In this document: positions 1 through 8,400 of the stretch, in pieces | Numbering within the stretch: position 1 is the stretch's first letter | Layout of the letters: the number at the start of each line of letters is the position of its first letter | Origin: Haloplanus sp. XH21 | GTDB taxonomy: Archaea > Halobacteriota > Halobacteria > Halobacteriales > Haloferacaceae | DNA length: 64,000 nt | Direction of reading: 5' to 3' | Assembly: GCF_023276355.1 (NCBI RefSeq) | Contig: NZ_JALLPL010000001.1 | Coordinates: 682,001-746,000, forward strand | The notes under the pieces: model-generated | Seen by the model: only the letters and a program-made list of their open reading frames with translations | The model's database searches: none | Told to the model about the DNA's origin: nothing | Made by a program: the position numbers and the translations under genes

Positions 1-1
1 C

Positions 2-1267
2 AAGGGCAACGACCTCTACGCCAACCTGCCCCGCAAGTGGAAAGTCGCCATGACCGGCGACCGCCGTGGCTCCGGCCAGGGCGACATCAACGACCTCGCC
101 TTCGAACCGGCGACCAAGGAGATCGACGGTGAGGAAGTCGAGGGGTTCAACGTCCACGTCGGCGGCGGTCTCGCCCGCAAGGAACCCCGTTTCGCCCGCG
201 ATATCGATGTCTTCTGCCGCCCCGAGAACGCCACCGACGTCGCCGCCGGGCTCTCTGCGCTCTTCCGCGACTACGGCGACCGCGAGGATCGCTTCAACGC
301 CCGCATCAAGTTCCTCGTCGACGAGTGGGGTCCCGAGAAGGTTCGGTCCGTCCTCCAGGAGGAGTACGTCGACTACGAACTCCCCACCGCGGGTGAGGAC
401 CTCCGCGACGAGTACGACTACAACGCCGGCCGCTCCGACGCCCCCGGCGACTACGTGGGCGTCCACGACCAGAGCGATGGACAGAACTTCGTCGGCCTCT
501 CCGTCCTCGTCGGCCGCATGAGCGCGGACGATGTCATCGACCTCGCCGACCTCGCCGAGGAGTACGGCTCCGAGATGATCGGCCTCACGCAGCGCCAGAA
601 CGTCATCGTCGGCGACATCGCCGACGAGGATCTGGACGACTTCCTCGCCGAGCCGCTGCTGGACGAACATTCGCCCGACCCCAACCCGTTCATGCGCGGC
701 TCCATCGCGTGTACGGGCACCGAATACTGCTCGCTCTCCATCGTCGAGACGAAAAACCGGATGGTCCGGTACGGCCGCTGGCTCCGGGACAACGTGGAGA
801 TCCCCGAGGGCGTCTCGGACTTCCACATCCACCTCTCGGGCTGTACCGCCTCGTGTGCCCAGCCACAGATCGCCGACATCAGCCTCCGGGGCATGAAGAC
901 CCGGAAGGACGGCGATCCCGTCGAGGCGTTCGACGTTGGCCTGGGCGGCGGCCTCGGCGAGAACCCGCAGTTCGCCGACTGGGTGAAGATGCGCATCCCC
1001 GCCGACGAGATTCCGGGCTACATCGCCAACCTGCTGGAGACCTACGAGCAGGAACGCGAGAGCCCCGAGGAGTCCTTCCGTGACTTCGTCGCCGACCGCG
1101 ACGAGGACGAACTCGCCGCCCTCGCCGAACCGGCGGAGACGAGTTACGAGGACCCTTATCTCAACAACACGAAGATGACGTGGTACCCCTACGCCGAGGA
1201 CACCGACATGGGCGCGTCGCCGGCACCGACCGACCGCAACGACCAGCCGCTCCCCTCGGACGACTAA
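2..1267 (+). CDS. nirA: Ferredoxin-type nitrite/sulfite reductase, C-terminal part (5' truncated by window edge)
   Basis: Reduces nitrite to ammonia (or sulfite to sulfide) with six electrons at a siroheme coupled to a 4Fe-4S cluster; assimilatory and cytoplasmic. The reading frame is open to the first base of the window, so the internal ATG at 50 is not the start. The siroheme/4Fe-4S signature is complete: C-x5-C with codons at 710 and 728, then C-x3-C at 842 and 854 inside HLSGCTASCAQ. The stop is followed after one base by the next gene, which begins an operon of overlapping genes for siroheme supply. That context favours nitrite assimilation, but nitrite and sulfite reductases cannot be told apart by these motifs. 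Confidence 0.93.
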   Translation, partial: KGNDLYANLPRKWKVAMTGDRRGSGQGDINDLAFEPATKEIDGEEVEGFNVHVGGGLARKEPRFARDIDVFCRPENATDVAAGLSALFRDYGDREDRFNARIKFLVDEWGPEKVRSVLQEEYVDYELPTAGEDLRDEYDYNAGRSDAPGDYVGVHDQSDGQNFVGLSVLVGRMSADDVIDLADLAEEYGSEMIGLTQRQNVIVGDIADEDLDDFLAEPLLDEHSPDPNPFMRGSIACTGTEYCSLSIVETKNRMVRYGRWLRDNVEIPEGVSDFHIHLSGCTASCAQPQIADISLRGMKTRKDGDPVEAFDVGLGGGLGENPQFADWVKMRIPADEIPGYIANLLETYEQERESPEESFRDFVADRDEDELAALAEPAETSYEDPYLNNTKMTWYPYAEDTDMGASPAPTDRNDQPLPSDD

Positions 1268-1268
1268 C

Positions 1269-1556
1269 ATGGCCGACCGCGTGATGAAGGTCAACGCCTT
1301 CACGACGTTCGACCTCCTCGACGCCAGCGTCGAGGGCCACGGCTTCGAGGAGGAGGCCTTCGCCACGCTCAACGTGCGCACCCCGCGTGAGGACCCCGAC
1401 GAAATCACGCTCGAACTCGAACTCGACAACACGCAGCTCGACAACGTGGAGCCACACGCGGACCGCGTCACCCTCTCGGCCGACGAGGCGCGCACCCTCG
1501 CGACCGAACTACAAAAGGCGGCGGAGCGTCTGGACGCAAACGAGACGGACGCATGA
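1269..1556 (+). CDS. Small acidic haloarchaeal protein of unknown function in the nitrite reductase operon
   Basis: A 95-residue soluble protein, strongly acidic, without cysteines or membrane segments. Its N-terminal half reads like mixed beta strands and its C-terminal third like one helix (about residues 68-90). It starts one base after the reductase stop and overlaps the next gene by 4 bases, so it is almost certainly co-translated with the siroheme genes. From memory it resembles the haloarchaeal family DUF6360, but I could not verify this. A role with the reductase or in siroheme handling is inferred from position only. Confidence 0.8.
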   Translation: MADRVMKVNAFTTFDLLDASVEGHGFEEEAFATLNVRTPREDPDEITLELELDNTQLDNVEPHADRVTLSADEARTLATELQKAAERLDANETDA

Positions 1557-3076
1557 CCTCCCAGGCCCTCATCGTCGCGGCCCACGGCTCCCACCGCAAC
1601 CCCGACTCCGCGACGCCGACGTACGCCCACACCGACGCCATCCGCGAGCGCGGCTGCTTCGATCAGGTGCGCGAGGCGTTCTGGAAGGAGTCACCCTCCT
1701 TTCGCTCGGTCCTCCGCACCGTCGACGCCGACGAAGCGTACATCGTCCCGCTGTTCGTGAGTCAGGGCTACTTCGTCGATCGGGTGCTCCCCCGGGAGTT
1801 CGGCCTCGGCGTCGCCGACGTGACGGGCACGCCGGTCGAATCCGACGTGATCTACACCGACCCCGTCGGCACCCATCCCGCGATGACCGAGGTGGTCGCG
1901 GAACGCGCCCGTCGATATCTCGACGAGGGCGTCGCCGAGGAAGACACCGCGCTCGCGGTCATCGGCCACGGCACCGAGCGCAACCCGAACAGCGCCGACG
2001 CCATCTACGACCACGTCGACGCCCTGCGCGAGACGACCGACTTCGCGGAGGTCGGCGCGCTCTTCATGGACGAGGCGCCCTACGTCGACGACGTGCTGGA
2101 GGCGTTCGACGCCGACGACATCGCGGTCGTCCCCCTCTTCATCGCCGACGGCTTTCATACGCAAGACGAGATCCCCGAACTGCTGGGGATCACCGACGAC
2201 CCGCGCTCGGGCTACCCCGTCCCCGGCGAGGTCGCCGGCCGCCGCATCTGGTACACGTCGGCCGTGGGCACCGACCCGCTCATGCCCGACGTGCTCTTGG
2301 AGCGGGCCGCCGACGCGGGCGCCGACATCGACCGCGACGCCGACGACGAGACGCCCGTCCGGCCCGACGCCGCCGACGCCTTCCTGTCGTGGCTCGATTC
2401 CGCTCCCGGCGAGGGCGGCCATCGGGTGCGCGAGTGGGGCGACCTCGTCGTCGCCGCGACCGAGACGGGCTACGAACTCCGTCATCGCGCCGACCGGGGC
2501 GTTCCTCGCACGGCGCTTGCCGACCGCGATCCCGACGACTTCCGCGCGTTCGTGCGCGCGGACGACGACGGGCGCTACCGACCCTTCGCCGGCGAGCAGT
2601 CGCTGCCGACGGGGTGGGTGTTGTCCGGTCTCGACCGGACCGCCCTGCTCCGGGCGCTCGCCACTGTCTATCCCGCGTCCGTCGAGACGTGGGCCGACGA
2701 CCCCAACCCCGTCTCCTACCGCGAGGTGGCGACGCGACAGACCGGTATCTACGAGCGCGTCGCGAACCTCTCCCGCGAGGAACTGGTCGACGTGACCGAG
2801 GCGGTGTGTGGCAACTGCGCCAAGCGCCGCGACTGGGACGAACACGCCGACGACCGGCTTCCGGTCGACCGGGGCGACGGTGCGCTCCCCTGCCGGGAGC
2901 CGTGTTCGTTCCTCGTTGCCGCCGCGCGCGAGGTCCTCGTCGACGAACCGCCGGACGAACAGGCACCTGACTATCCCGACGCCGACGTGCCGCCGGGCGA
3001 TCTGACCGATCCGGGCAACCGATACCGGGTCCGCTACCGGCGCGCACGTGGCGTCCCCGACACTCCCCAACGATGA
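1553..3076 (+). CDS. cbiX: CbiX/SirB-type chelatase fused to a C-terminal DR2241-like Fe-S domain
   Basis: 507 residues. The N-terminal half is a class II chelatase with two repeats, each opening with a metal-binding HG motif: HGSHRNP near residue 11 and GHGTERNP near residue 140. Such enzymes insert Fe or Co into sirohydrochlorin. The C-terminal half carries four cysteines, C419-x2-C422 and C447-x3-C451, consistent with the 4Fe-4S site of the DR2241-like domain that accompanies CbiX in some prokaryotes. It overlaps both neighbours by 4 bases and sits between nitrite reductase and SUMT, so ferrochelation for siroheme is the likely job. Cobalt insertion for cobalamin is the alternative. Confidence 0.85.
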   Translation: MTSQALIVAAHGSHRNPDSATPTYAHTDAIRERGCFDQVREAFWKESPSFRSVLRTVDADEAYIVPLFVSQGYFVDRVLPREFGLGVADVTGTPVESDVIYTDPVGTHPAMTEVVAERARRYLDEGVAEEDTALAVIGHGTERNPNSADAIYDHVDALRETTDFAEVGALFMDEAPYVDDVLEAFDADDIAVVPLFIADGFHTQDEIPELLGITDDPRSGYPVPGEVAGRRIWYTSAVGTDPLMPDVLLERAADAGADIDRDADDETPVRPDAADAFLSWLDSAPGEGGHRVREWGDLVVAATETGYELRHRADRGVPRTALADRDPDDFRAFVRADDDGRYRPFAGEQSLPTGWVLSGLDRTALLRALATVYPASVETWADDPNPVSYREVATRQTGIYERVANLSREELVDVTEAVCGNCAKRRDWDEHADDRLPVDRGDGALPCREPCSFLVAAAREVLVDEPPDEQAPDYPDADVPPGDLTDPGNRYRVRYRRARGVPDTPQR

Positions 3077-3906
3077 GCACGACAACCACCGGAACGGTGT
3101 TCCTCGTCGGTGCCGGTCCGGGCGATCCGGAACTCATGACGGTGAAGGCCCGGCGACTGCTCGACGAGGCCGATGTCGTCCTCCACGACTCGCTCGTGGG
3201 CGACGGCGTGATCGAATCGATTCCCGACGGCACGCGCGTCGAGAACGTGGGCAAGCGTGCCGACGGCGAACGAACCCCGCAGGCGGAGATCAACGACCGT
3301 CTCGTCCGCGAGGCCAAGGCCGGCCGCGACGTGGTCCGTCTCAAGGGCGGCGATCCGACCATCTTCGCCCGCGGCGGCGAGGAGGCGGAGCATCTCGCCC
3401 GCCACGGCGTCCCCTTCGAGGTGGTGCCGGGCATCACGAGCGCCATCGCCGCGCCGGGCGTCGCCGGTATCCCCCCGACCCACCGCGACCACGCCTCGAC
3501 GCTCGCCGTCGTGACGGGTCACGAGGACCCCAGCAAGCCCGACAGCGCCCTCGACTGGGACGCCCTCTCGTCGCTCGTCGACGCGGGCGGCACGCTGGTG
3601 ATCCTGATGGGCGTGGGTCGACTGCCGGACAACGTGGCCGCGCTCCGGGAGGGCGGCGTCGCCCCCGACACGCCCGTGGCGATGGTCGAACGCGCCACTC
3701 TCCCCGACGAACGCACCGTCACGGGGACGCTCGACACCATCGTCGACCGCGCCGAAGAAGCCAGCATCGACCCGCCCGCCGTCACCGTCGTCGGGCAGGT
3801 CGTCGGCGTCCGCGAGACGGTCGCACACTGTCTCGGCGACACCGATGCGGTGGTCGACGGCCCTTCTGCGAACGGGTCGGAGGTCGTGGAGGTGAACCGC
3901 CAATGA
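3073..3906 (+). CDS. cobA: Uroporphyrinogen-III C-methyltransferase (SUMT)
   Basis: Transfers two methyl groups from S-adenosylmethionine to uroporphyrinogen III, giving precorrin-2, the branch point to siroheme and cobalamin. The 277-residue protein has the SUMT hallmarks: VGAGPGDPELMT near residues 12-23, the VRLKGGDPTIFARGGEEAE block, and a PGITSAIAAPGVAGIP segment for SAM and substrate binding. Length is normal for a stand-alone SUMT. It overlaps the chelatase gene upstream and the TrpD-like gene downstream by 4 bases each. With the precorrin-2 dehydrogenase at 5352-5999 and the chelatase it completes the siroheme route. Confidence 0.95.
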   Translation: MSTTTTGTVFLVGAGPGDPELMTVKARRLLDEADVVLHDSLVGDGVIESIPDGTRVENVGKRADGERTPQAEINDRLVREAKAGRDVVRLKGGDPTIFARGGEEAEHLARHGVPFEVVPGITSAIAAPGVAGIPPTHRDHASTLAVVTGHEDPSKPDSALDWDALSSLVDAGGTLVILMGVGRLPDNVAALREGGVAPDTPVAMVERATLPDERTVTGTLDTIVDRAEEASIDPPAVTVVGQVVGVRETVAHCLGDTDAVVDGPSANGSEVVEVNRQ

Positions 3907-4973
3907 GCGACGCCGACGATGCTGCCGACTTCGGCGACTGGCCCCTCAAGCGCCTGATGACCGAGGTGGTCGGCTCCGGCACCAAATCCGCCGAGGACAT
4001 GACCTCCGAGCAGGCCGCCGAGGCGATGCGCCGCATCTTCGCCGGCGAACCGCATCCGACGACCCTCGGCGCCTTCTGGCTGGCCAACCGCTGGAAGCAC
4101 AACACGAGCGAGGAACTCGCGGCCTACACCGACGAGATGTGCGACCGCGTGGAGTACGCCACGCCCGACGCCGACCCCGTCGACTGCGGCGCCAACTACG
4201 ACGGCAAGGGCCGCACCGCGATTCTGGGCGTCGCCGCCGGCGTCGTCGCCGCCGGTGCCGGAACCCCCGTCGTGGCCCACTCCGGCGACCGCGTCCCCAC
4301 GCAGAAACAGGACGCGTACAAGCACGTCCTCGACGAACTCGGCGTCGCGACGGAGCTGACGCCCCGCGACTCGGCCGACATGGTCGACGAGACGGGCTTT
4401 GGCTTCTACTACCAGCCCGCGTTCAACCCCGCCGTCGCCGACCTGTTCGAGCACCGCGACCGGATGGGCGTGCGCACGTTCGTCAACACCGTCGAGACGC
4501 TCGCCAACCCCGCCGGCGCGAGCGTCCATCTCGGCTCCTTCTATCACCTCGCCTTCGCGAAGAAAGTGGTCGACACGTTCGAGCGGAGCGAGACCCACGA
4601 CCTGGACCGCGTCATCATGTTCCAGGGGATGGAGGGGTACGACGACATCCGCCCCGGCTACACCAAGGTCGCCGACTGGTCGGCCGACGGCGACTTCGAC
4701 GACTACGAGATCGAGACGGCCGAATACGGCATGGACTTCGAGGAAGCGGATCTCGAAGTCGACGACGTGGCCGTAGACAGCGCTCGCCTCACCCGCGAGG
4801 TGGTGACTGGCGAACGCGACGACCACTGGTACGACGCCGTCGCGCTCAACGCCGCGTTCCGCATCTACGCCGGCGGCGACGCCGACTCCCTCGGTGCGGG
4901 CCTCGACGCCGCTCGCGCCGCCATCGACGACGGGTCGGCGGCGGCCGTCCTCGACGACCTGCGGGCGTTCTGA
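3903..4973 (+). CDS. Anthranilate phosphoribosyltransferase-like protein (TrpD-like), probably not tryptophan-specific
   Basis: A 356-residue protein with the TrpD fold order: helical N-terminus with an EQAAEAMRRIFAGE segment, then the nucleoside-phosphoribosyltransferase core. The usual PRPP motifs are altered: the GTGGD loop reads GANYD, and the KHGNRSVSS block reads AHSGDRVPTQ. Anthranilate activity is therefore doubtful, and it resembles the TrpD2 side branch of the family. The start is the ATG overlapping the SUMT stop by 4 bases; a longer in-frame reading upstream is only a shadow of the SUMT gene. Placement in a siroheme/nitrite operon suggests a link to that pathway (inference). Confidence 0.8.
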   Translation: MSDADDAADFGDWPLKRLMTEVVGSGTKSAEDMTSEQAAEAMRRIFAGEPHPTTLGAFWLANRWKHNTSEELAAYTDEMCDRVEYATPDADPVDCGANYDGKGRTAILGVAAGVVAAGAGTPVVAHSGDRVPTQKQDAYKHVLDELGVATELTPRDSADMVDETGFGFYYQPAFNPAVADLFEHRDRMGVRTFVNTVETLANPAGASVHLGSFYHLAFAKKVVDTFERSETHDLDRVIMFQGMEGYDDIRPGYTKVADWSADGDFDDYEIETAEYGMDFEEADLEVDDVAVDSARLTREVVTGERDDHWYDAVALNAAFRIYAGGDADSLGAGLDAARAAIDDGSAAAVLDDLRAF

Positions 4974-5011
4974 ACCGCCCGCTTAACACTGTTCCCCGAC
5001 TACGCCACCCC

Positions 5012-5350
5012 ATGAGCGACGAGGATGTCATCCGCCCGAGCGACATCGGCGACAGCGACGCGCCGCCCGTCGAGGCAAAGCCGTACAAAATCGTCTTCGA
5101 GGCGAACAAATGCATCGGCACCGGGAAATGCGCGGAGGTGTCGTCGAACTGGGATCTCGACCTCGAAACGGGACTGGCTCGGCCCAAAACATACTACGTC
5201 GGCGAGGAGGACCTGGACCACAACGTCCGCGCCGCCGAGGTCTGTCCCGCGAAGAAAGGCAACGGCGTCATCCACGTCGTCGACCGCCGGACCGACGAGG
5301 AGATTGCTCCCGACCCCGAAGGCGACGGCACGCTGAGCGTCGACTGGTAG
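5012..5350 (+). CDS. Small ferredoxin, 3Fe-4S/4Fe-4S type
   Basis: 112 residues with one cluster motif: C34-IGTGK-C40 and C78-P. The spacing C-x5-C followed by a distant CP is that of 3Fe-4S ferredoxins of the P450 or actinobacterial type rather than classical CxxCxxC 4Fe-4S proteins. The N-terminal 25 residues are an acidic extension. A TATA-like CTTAAC near 4983-4988 lies about 27 bp before the ATG, so it may have its own leaderless promoter although it follows the siroheme operon. It is a plausible electron donor to the nitrite reductase (inference). A shorter relative is at 37085-37327. Confidence 0.88.
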   Translation: MSDEDVIRPSDIGDSDAPPVEAKPYKIVFEANKCIGTGKCAEVSSNWDLDLETGLARPKTYYVGEEDLDHNVRAAEVCPAKKGNGVIHVVDRRTDEEIAPDPEGDGTLSVDW

Positions 5351-5351
5351 G

Positions 5352-5999
5352 TCACTCGTCGAGGACCGCCGCCAGTGCCCGCTCCGCGGCCGCCCGAACC
5401 GCCGATTCGGTCCCCACGTCTCTGGCCGCCTCCCACACGGCGTCGTCTTGGGCGACGGCGCCGATAGCCGCGTGGCGCGTCTCGGCCGACAGGTCGCGCG
5501 TTTTCAGATCCGCCCGCAGGTCGCTGACGACGGTCGCTACCAGACCCGCTCCTTCGACGACGGGCGCGAGTTCGTCGCGCAGGCGACGGCTCACCGCCGG
5601 ACTCGTCCCGCTCGTCGTGACGGCGATGCCGACGGGACCGTCTCGGAGCGTCGCCGGCACGACGACGCTCCGGGGATCACGGTCGCCGCTCCGGTCGGCC
5701 CGGTTGACGAGGACCCCCGCGTCGTGGGCGTGGCGTTCGATGGCGGCGTTGAGCGCCGCGTCGTCCGTCGCGGCGACGACCAAGGCGGGGGACGTGCGGT
5801 CGAGCCATCCCGTCACGTCGTCGTGGTCGGGCGCCGCTCTGACGCACTCGCTGTCGCCGAAATCGGCGTCGACGAAGGTTGGACTGACGACGATGACGTG
5901 GGCCTCCGCGGCGAACCGCCGGGCTTTCCGCGCGCCGACGGCGCCGCCGCCGAACACGAGCACGGTTTCGTCGTCGAAGTCGTGGATCAGGGGGATCAC
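5352..5999 (-). CDS. Precorrin-2 dehydrogenase / sirohydrochlorin ferrochelatase, Met8/CysG-N type
   Basis: 215 residues. The N-terminal NAD-binding fold shows VLVFGGGAVGARKARRF (about residues 13-29), followed by VVSPTF, VVAATDD and VLVNRADR, the normal order in siroheme synthase N-domains. The PVGIAVTTSGTSPAVSRRLR block near 120-140 is the substrate-site signature. It oxidises precorrin-2 to sirohydrochlorin with NAD+ and may also insert iron. It is convergent with the ferredoxin gene one base away, facing the SUMT and chelatase operon. A separate CbiX-like chelatase nearby suggests this protein may act mainly as the dehydrogenase. Confidence 0.9.
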   Translation of the reverse strand: MIPLIHDFDDETVLVFGGGAVGARKARRFAAEAHVIVVSPTFVDADFGDSECVRAAPDHDDVTGWLDRTSPALVVAATDDAALNAAIERHAHDAGVLVNRADRSGDRDPRSVVVPATLRDGPVGIAVTTSGTSPAVSRRLRDELAPVVEGAGLVATVVSDLRADLKTRDLSAETRHAAIGAVAQDDAVWEAARDVGTESAVRAAAERALAAVLDE

Positions 6000-6014
6000 G
6001 GTCGGTCCCGGTGG

Positions 6015-6371
6015 TCACTCCGCGCCTTCGATCAGCGTCGTCTCGTCTTCCTCCGCGTGGTGGAGGGTTACGTCGTGCCGGGTGTGGCGGGCATGGGTCT
6101 GCGCCCAGCGACGGGCAGCGGTCTCCGCCAGGCGTTCGACGCCGTCGGGGCAGTGGCGACAGGTCGCTCGCCACGTCGTGACGCCGTCGGGGTAGTGGCC
6201 GGTGTGGCGTTCGTGATCGAGCGCGAACTGCTCGACAGCGCGGTTGCCCGCCAGCAACTCGTCGAGTTCGTATGACAGATCCCACTCGCGACCACAGCGT
6301 TCACACGAGACGGTCGGAACGTCGTCGATCCGGTCTGACACGTCGTCGAGTACGGACGCGATGCCCTTCAA
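6015..6371 (-). CDS. Small putative zinc-binding protein, unknown function
   Basis: 118 residues with two pairs of cysteines, CERC near residue 23 and CRHC near residue 71, plus several histidines in a HERHTGHYPDG segment, suggesting a split zinc-binding fold. I do not recognise the family. The longest frame begins at a TTG codon (6371), and a T-rich CCCTTTC lies about 24 bp upstream. No better ATG precedes the first cysteine pair, so the start is uncertain. It lies 15 bases downstream of the start of the precorrin-2 dehydrogenase gene, so the two are probably co-transcribed. Confidence 0.7.
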   Translation of the reverse strand: MKGIASVLDDVSDRIDDVPTVSCERCGREWDLSYELDELLAGNRAVEQFALDHERHTGHYPDGVTTWRATCRHCPDGVERLAETAARRWAQTHARHTRHDVTLHHAEEDETTLIEGAE

Positions 6372-6532
6372 CGTAGCACATCTACTGCGAAAGGGGATGG
6401 CCGCGACAAGGGGGACGCCGCGACCATATCGGCGATCGATCGTCCACCGGCACGACGATCGGATGATCGGCGTGTGGGGTGCCTCTGCAGACCGGTGGAC
6501 GTTCCCACACTACAACCGGACTGTTCTAATCT

Positions 6533-6581
6533 TTTCCCTTTACTAAGGGGAACTGCTCTACCCGATTTCCCTTTCGTAGGG
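6533..6581. repeat. Pair of palindrome-like direct repeats, possible operator
   Basis: Two similar motifs, TTTCCCTTTACTAAGGGG (6533-6550) and TTTCCCTTTCGTAGGG (6566-6581), occur in the same orientation with starts 33 bp apart, about three helical turns. Each is an imperfect palindrome CCCTT(N)AAGGG. They lie in the 259-bp gap between the end of fhs and the promoter side of the small zinc-protein gene. The rest of this gap shows nothing recognisable. A binding site for a dimeric regulator is possible; a short terminator hairpin downstream of fhs is the alternative. Confidence 0.4.
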
Positions 6582-6630
6582 TGCTGAAACGCGGCGGTCC
6601 AGCGGCGAACGGCGCGTACGGCCGCCCGTC

Positions 6631-8343
6631 TCAGAACAGGCCGCTGATGTTGCCGTCCTCGTCGACGTCCATCCCCTCAGCCGCGGGTTCGGCGGGGAGA
6701 CCGGGCATCGTGAGCACGTCGCCCGTCAGCACGACGACGAATCCGGCGCCTGCGTCGGGGTAACACTCGCGGACGGTGAGCGTCCAGTCGTCCGTGGGTG
6801 CCCCCTTCCGCGTCGGATCGTCCGTCGTCGAGTGCTGGGTCTTCGAGAGACAGACGGGCATGTCGCCGTATCCCTGGTCCTCGAGGCGGGCGATGTCGTC
6901 GCTCGCGTCCTCGGTGAAGTGGACGTCTTCGGCGCCGTACACGTCGGTCGCGACGGTGCGGATCTTCTCTTTGAGGCCGAGATCCAGCTCGTACAGCGGT
7001 TCGAACGCGCCCTGGTCGCTGTCCGCCAGCTCCTTGGCCGTCGTGGCGAGTTCCTCCGCGCCTTCGCCGCCCTCGGCGAACGCCTCCGAGATCACCACGG
7101 GGTAGCCCTGCTCCTCGCAGTGGTCGATGATGGCCTGAATCTCGGCGTCGGTGTCCGTCGGGAAGCGGTTGATGGCGACGACGAAGGGGACGCCGAACTG
7201 CTCGATGATGCCGGCGTGGTGATCGAGGTTCGACAGGCCGTCACGCACCGCCTCGGCGTCGGGTTCCTTCAGCAGGTCGTAGTCGGTCGGCCACATATCT
7301 AGCCCGTGATACTTCATCGACCGGACGGCGGTCGTCAGCACCGCCGCGTCCGGCGCGACGCCGCGTCGCGAGACGATGTTGCCGAACTTCTCGAAGCCGA
7401 GGTCGGCGGCGAAGCCGGCCTCCGTGACGAGGTAGTCGCCCAGCGCGAGGCCGAGTTTGTCGGCCAGCAGCGAGTTGGTCCCGTGGGCGATGTTGGCGAA
7501 GGGGCCGCCGTGGACGAACGCGGGCGAGCCCTCGATGGTCTGGACGAGGTTCGGGCGCAGCGCGTCTTTCAGCAGCATCGCCATCGCGCCCTCGATGCCC
7601 AGGTCGCCGACGGTGATCGGATCGCCGCCCATGTCGTAGGCGACGATCATCCGTGCGAGGCGTTCTTTCAGGTCCGACAGCGAGTCGGCCAGACAGAGCA
7701 CGGCCATCACTTCGGAGGCGGCCGTGATCTGGAAGCCGTCCTCGCGCGGCGGGCCGTTGGTCTCCCCGCCGAGGCCGACGACGATGTCGCGGAGCGCGCG
7801 GTCGTTCATGTCCAGCGCGCGCTTCCAGCTCACGTTGTCGACGTCGATGTCGAGTTCGTCGTAGTGGGTCTTGGTGTCGAGCGTCGCCGAGACGAGGTTG
7901 TGCGCCGTCGTCAGCGCGTGGAGGTCACCCGTGAAATGCAGGTTGATGTCCTCCATCGGGAGCACCTGCGAGTGGCCGCCGCCCGCGGCACCGCCCTTGA
8001 TGCCGAAGACGGGGCCGAGCGAGGGTTCACGGACCGCGACGACGCTCCGGTCGCCCAGGCGGTTCAGTCCCTGGCCGAGGCCGACGGTCGTTACCGTCTT
8101 GCCCGCGCCCTTCGGGGTCGCCGTCGTCCCCGTGACCAGGATGAGTTTGCCCTCGTCGGCGTCGCCCAGCGTCCGTCGGATGGCGTCCTGTTCGATCTTC
8201 GCGATCCCGTTGCCCTGGGGATCGAGGTCGTCGGGTCCGAGGCCGAGGTCACCGGCTACGTCCTCGATCGGCCGCGTCTCCGCCGCCCGTGCGATCTCCA
8301 TGTCCGTCGGTGCGTCGCCGCCGTCGGTGTCGTCCGAAGTCAT
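6631..8343 (-). CDS. fhs: Formate--tetrahydrofolate ligase
   Basis: ATP-dependent formation of 10-formyltetrahydrofolate from formate, feeding purine and one-carbon pools. The 570-residue protein is the normal length and shows the family P-loop TTATPKGAGKTVTTVGLGQG, the REPSLGPVFGIKGGAAGGG block, GFQITAASEVMAVLCLA and the folate-site FGVPFVVAINRFPTDT. The start at 8343 is favoured over an in-frame ATG five codons upstream because a TATA-like ATACATATG near 8367-8375 is about 27 bp before it. It works with serine hydroxymethyltransferase and the glycine decarboxylase subunits encoded at 55.8-59.9 kb. Confidence 0.96.
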   Translation of the reverse strand: MTSDDTDGGDAPTDMEIARAAETRPIEDVAGDLGLGPDDLDPQGNGIAKIEQDAIRRTLGDADEGKLILVTGTTATPKGAGKTVTTVGLGQGLNRLGDRSVVAVREPSLGPVFGIKGGAAGGGHSQVLPMEDINLHFTGDLHALTTAHNLVSATLDTKTHYDELDIDVDNVSWKRALDMNDRALRDIVVGLGGETNGPPREDGFQITAASEVMAVLCLADSLSDLKERLARMIVAYDMGGDPITVGDLGIEGAMAMLLKDALRPNLVQTIEGSPAFVHGGPFANIAHGTNSLLADKLGLALGDYLVTEAGFAADLGFEKFGNIVSRRGVAPDAAVLTTAVRSMKYHGLDMWPTDYDLLKEPDAEAVRDGLSNLDHHAGIIEQFGVPFVVAINRFPTDTDAEIQAIIDHCEEQGYPVVISEAFAEGGEGAEELATTAKELADSDQGAFEPLYELDLGLKEKIRTVATDVYGAEDVHFTEDASDDIARLEDQGYGDMPVCLSKTQHSTTDDPTRKGAPTDDWTLTVRECYPDAGAGFVVVLTGDVLTMPGLPAEPAAEGMDVDEDGNISGLF

Positions 8344-8400
8344 CGTCGGGAGATACACAACCCCTCCATATGTATGCCGCGACGTTGGCGAGTTTCACGA

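Noticed and set aside
3048-3902. N-terminal extension of the TrpD-like gene over the SUMT gene
   Set aside because: Arg-rich shadow of SUMT; the real start is the ATG overlapping the SUMT stop.
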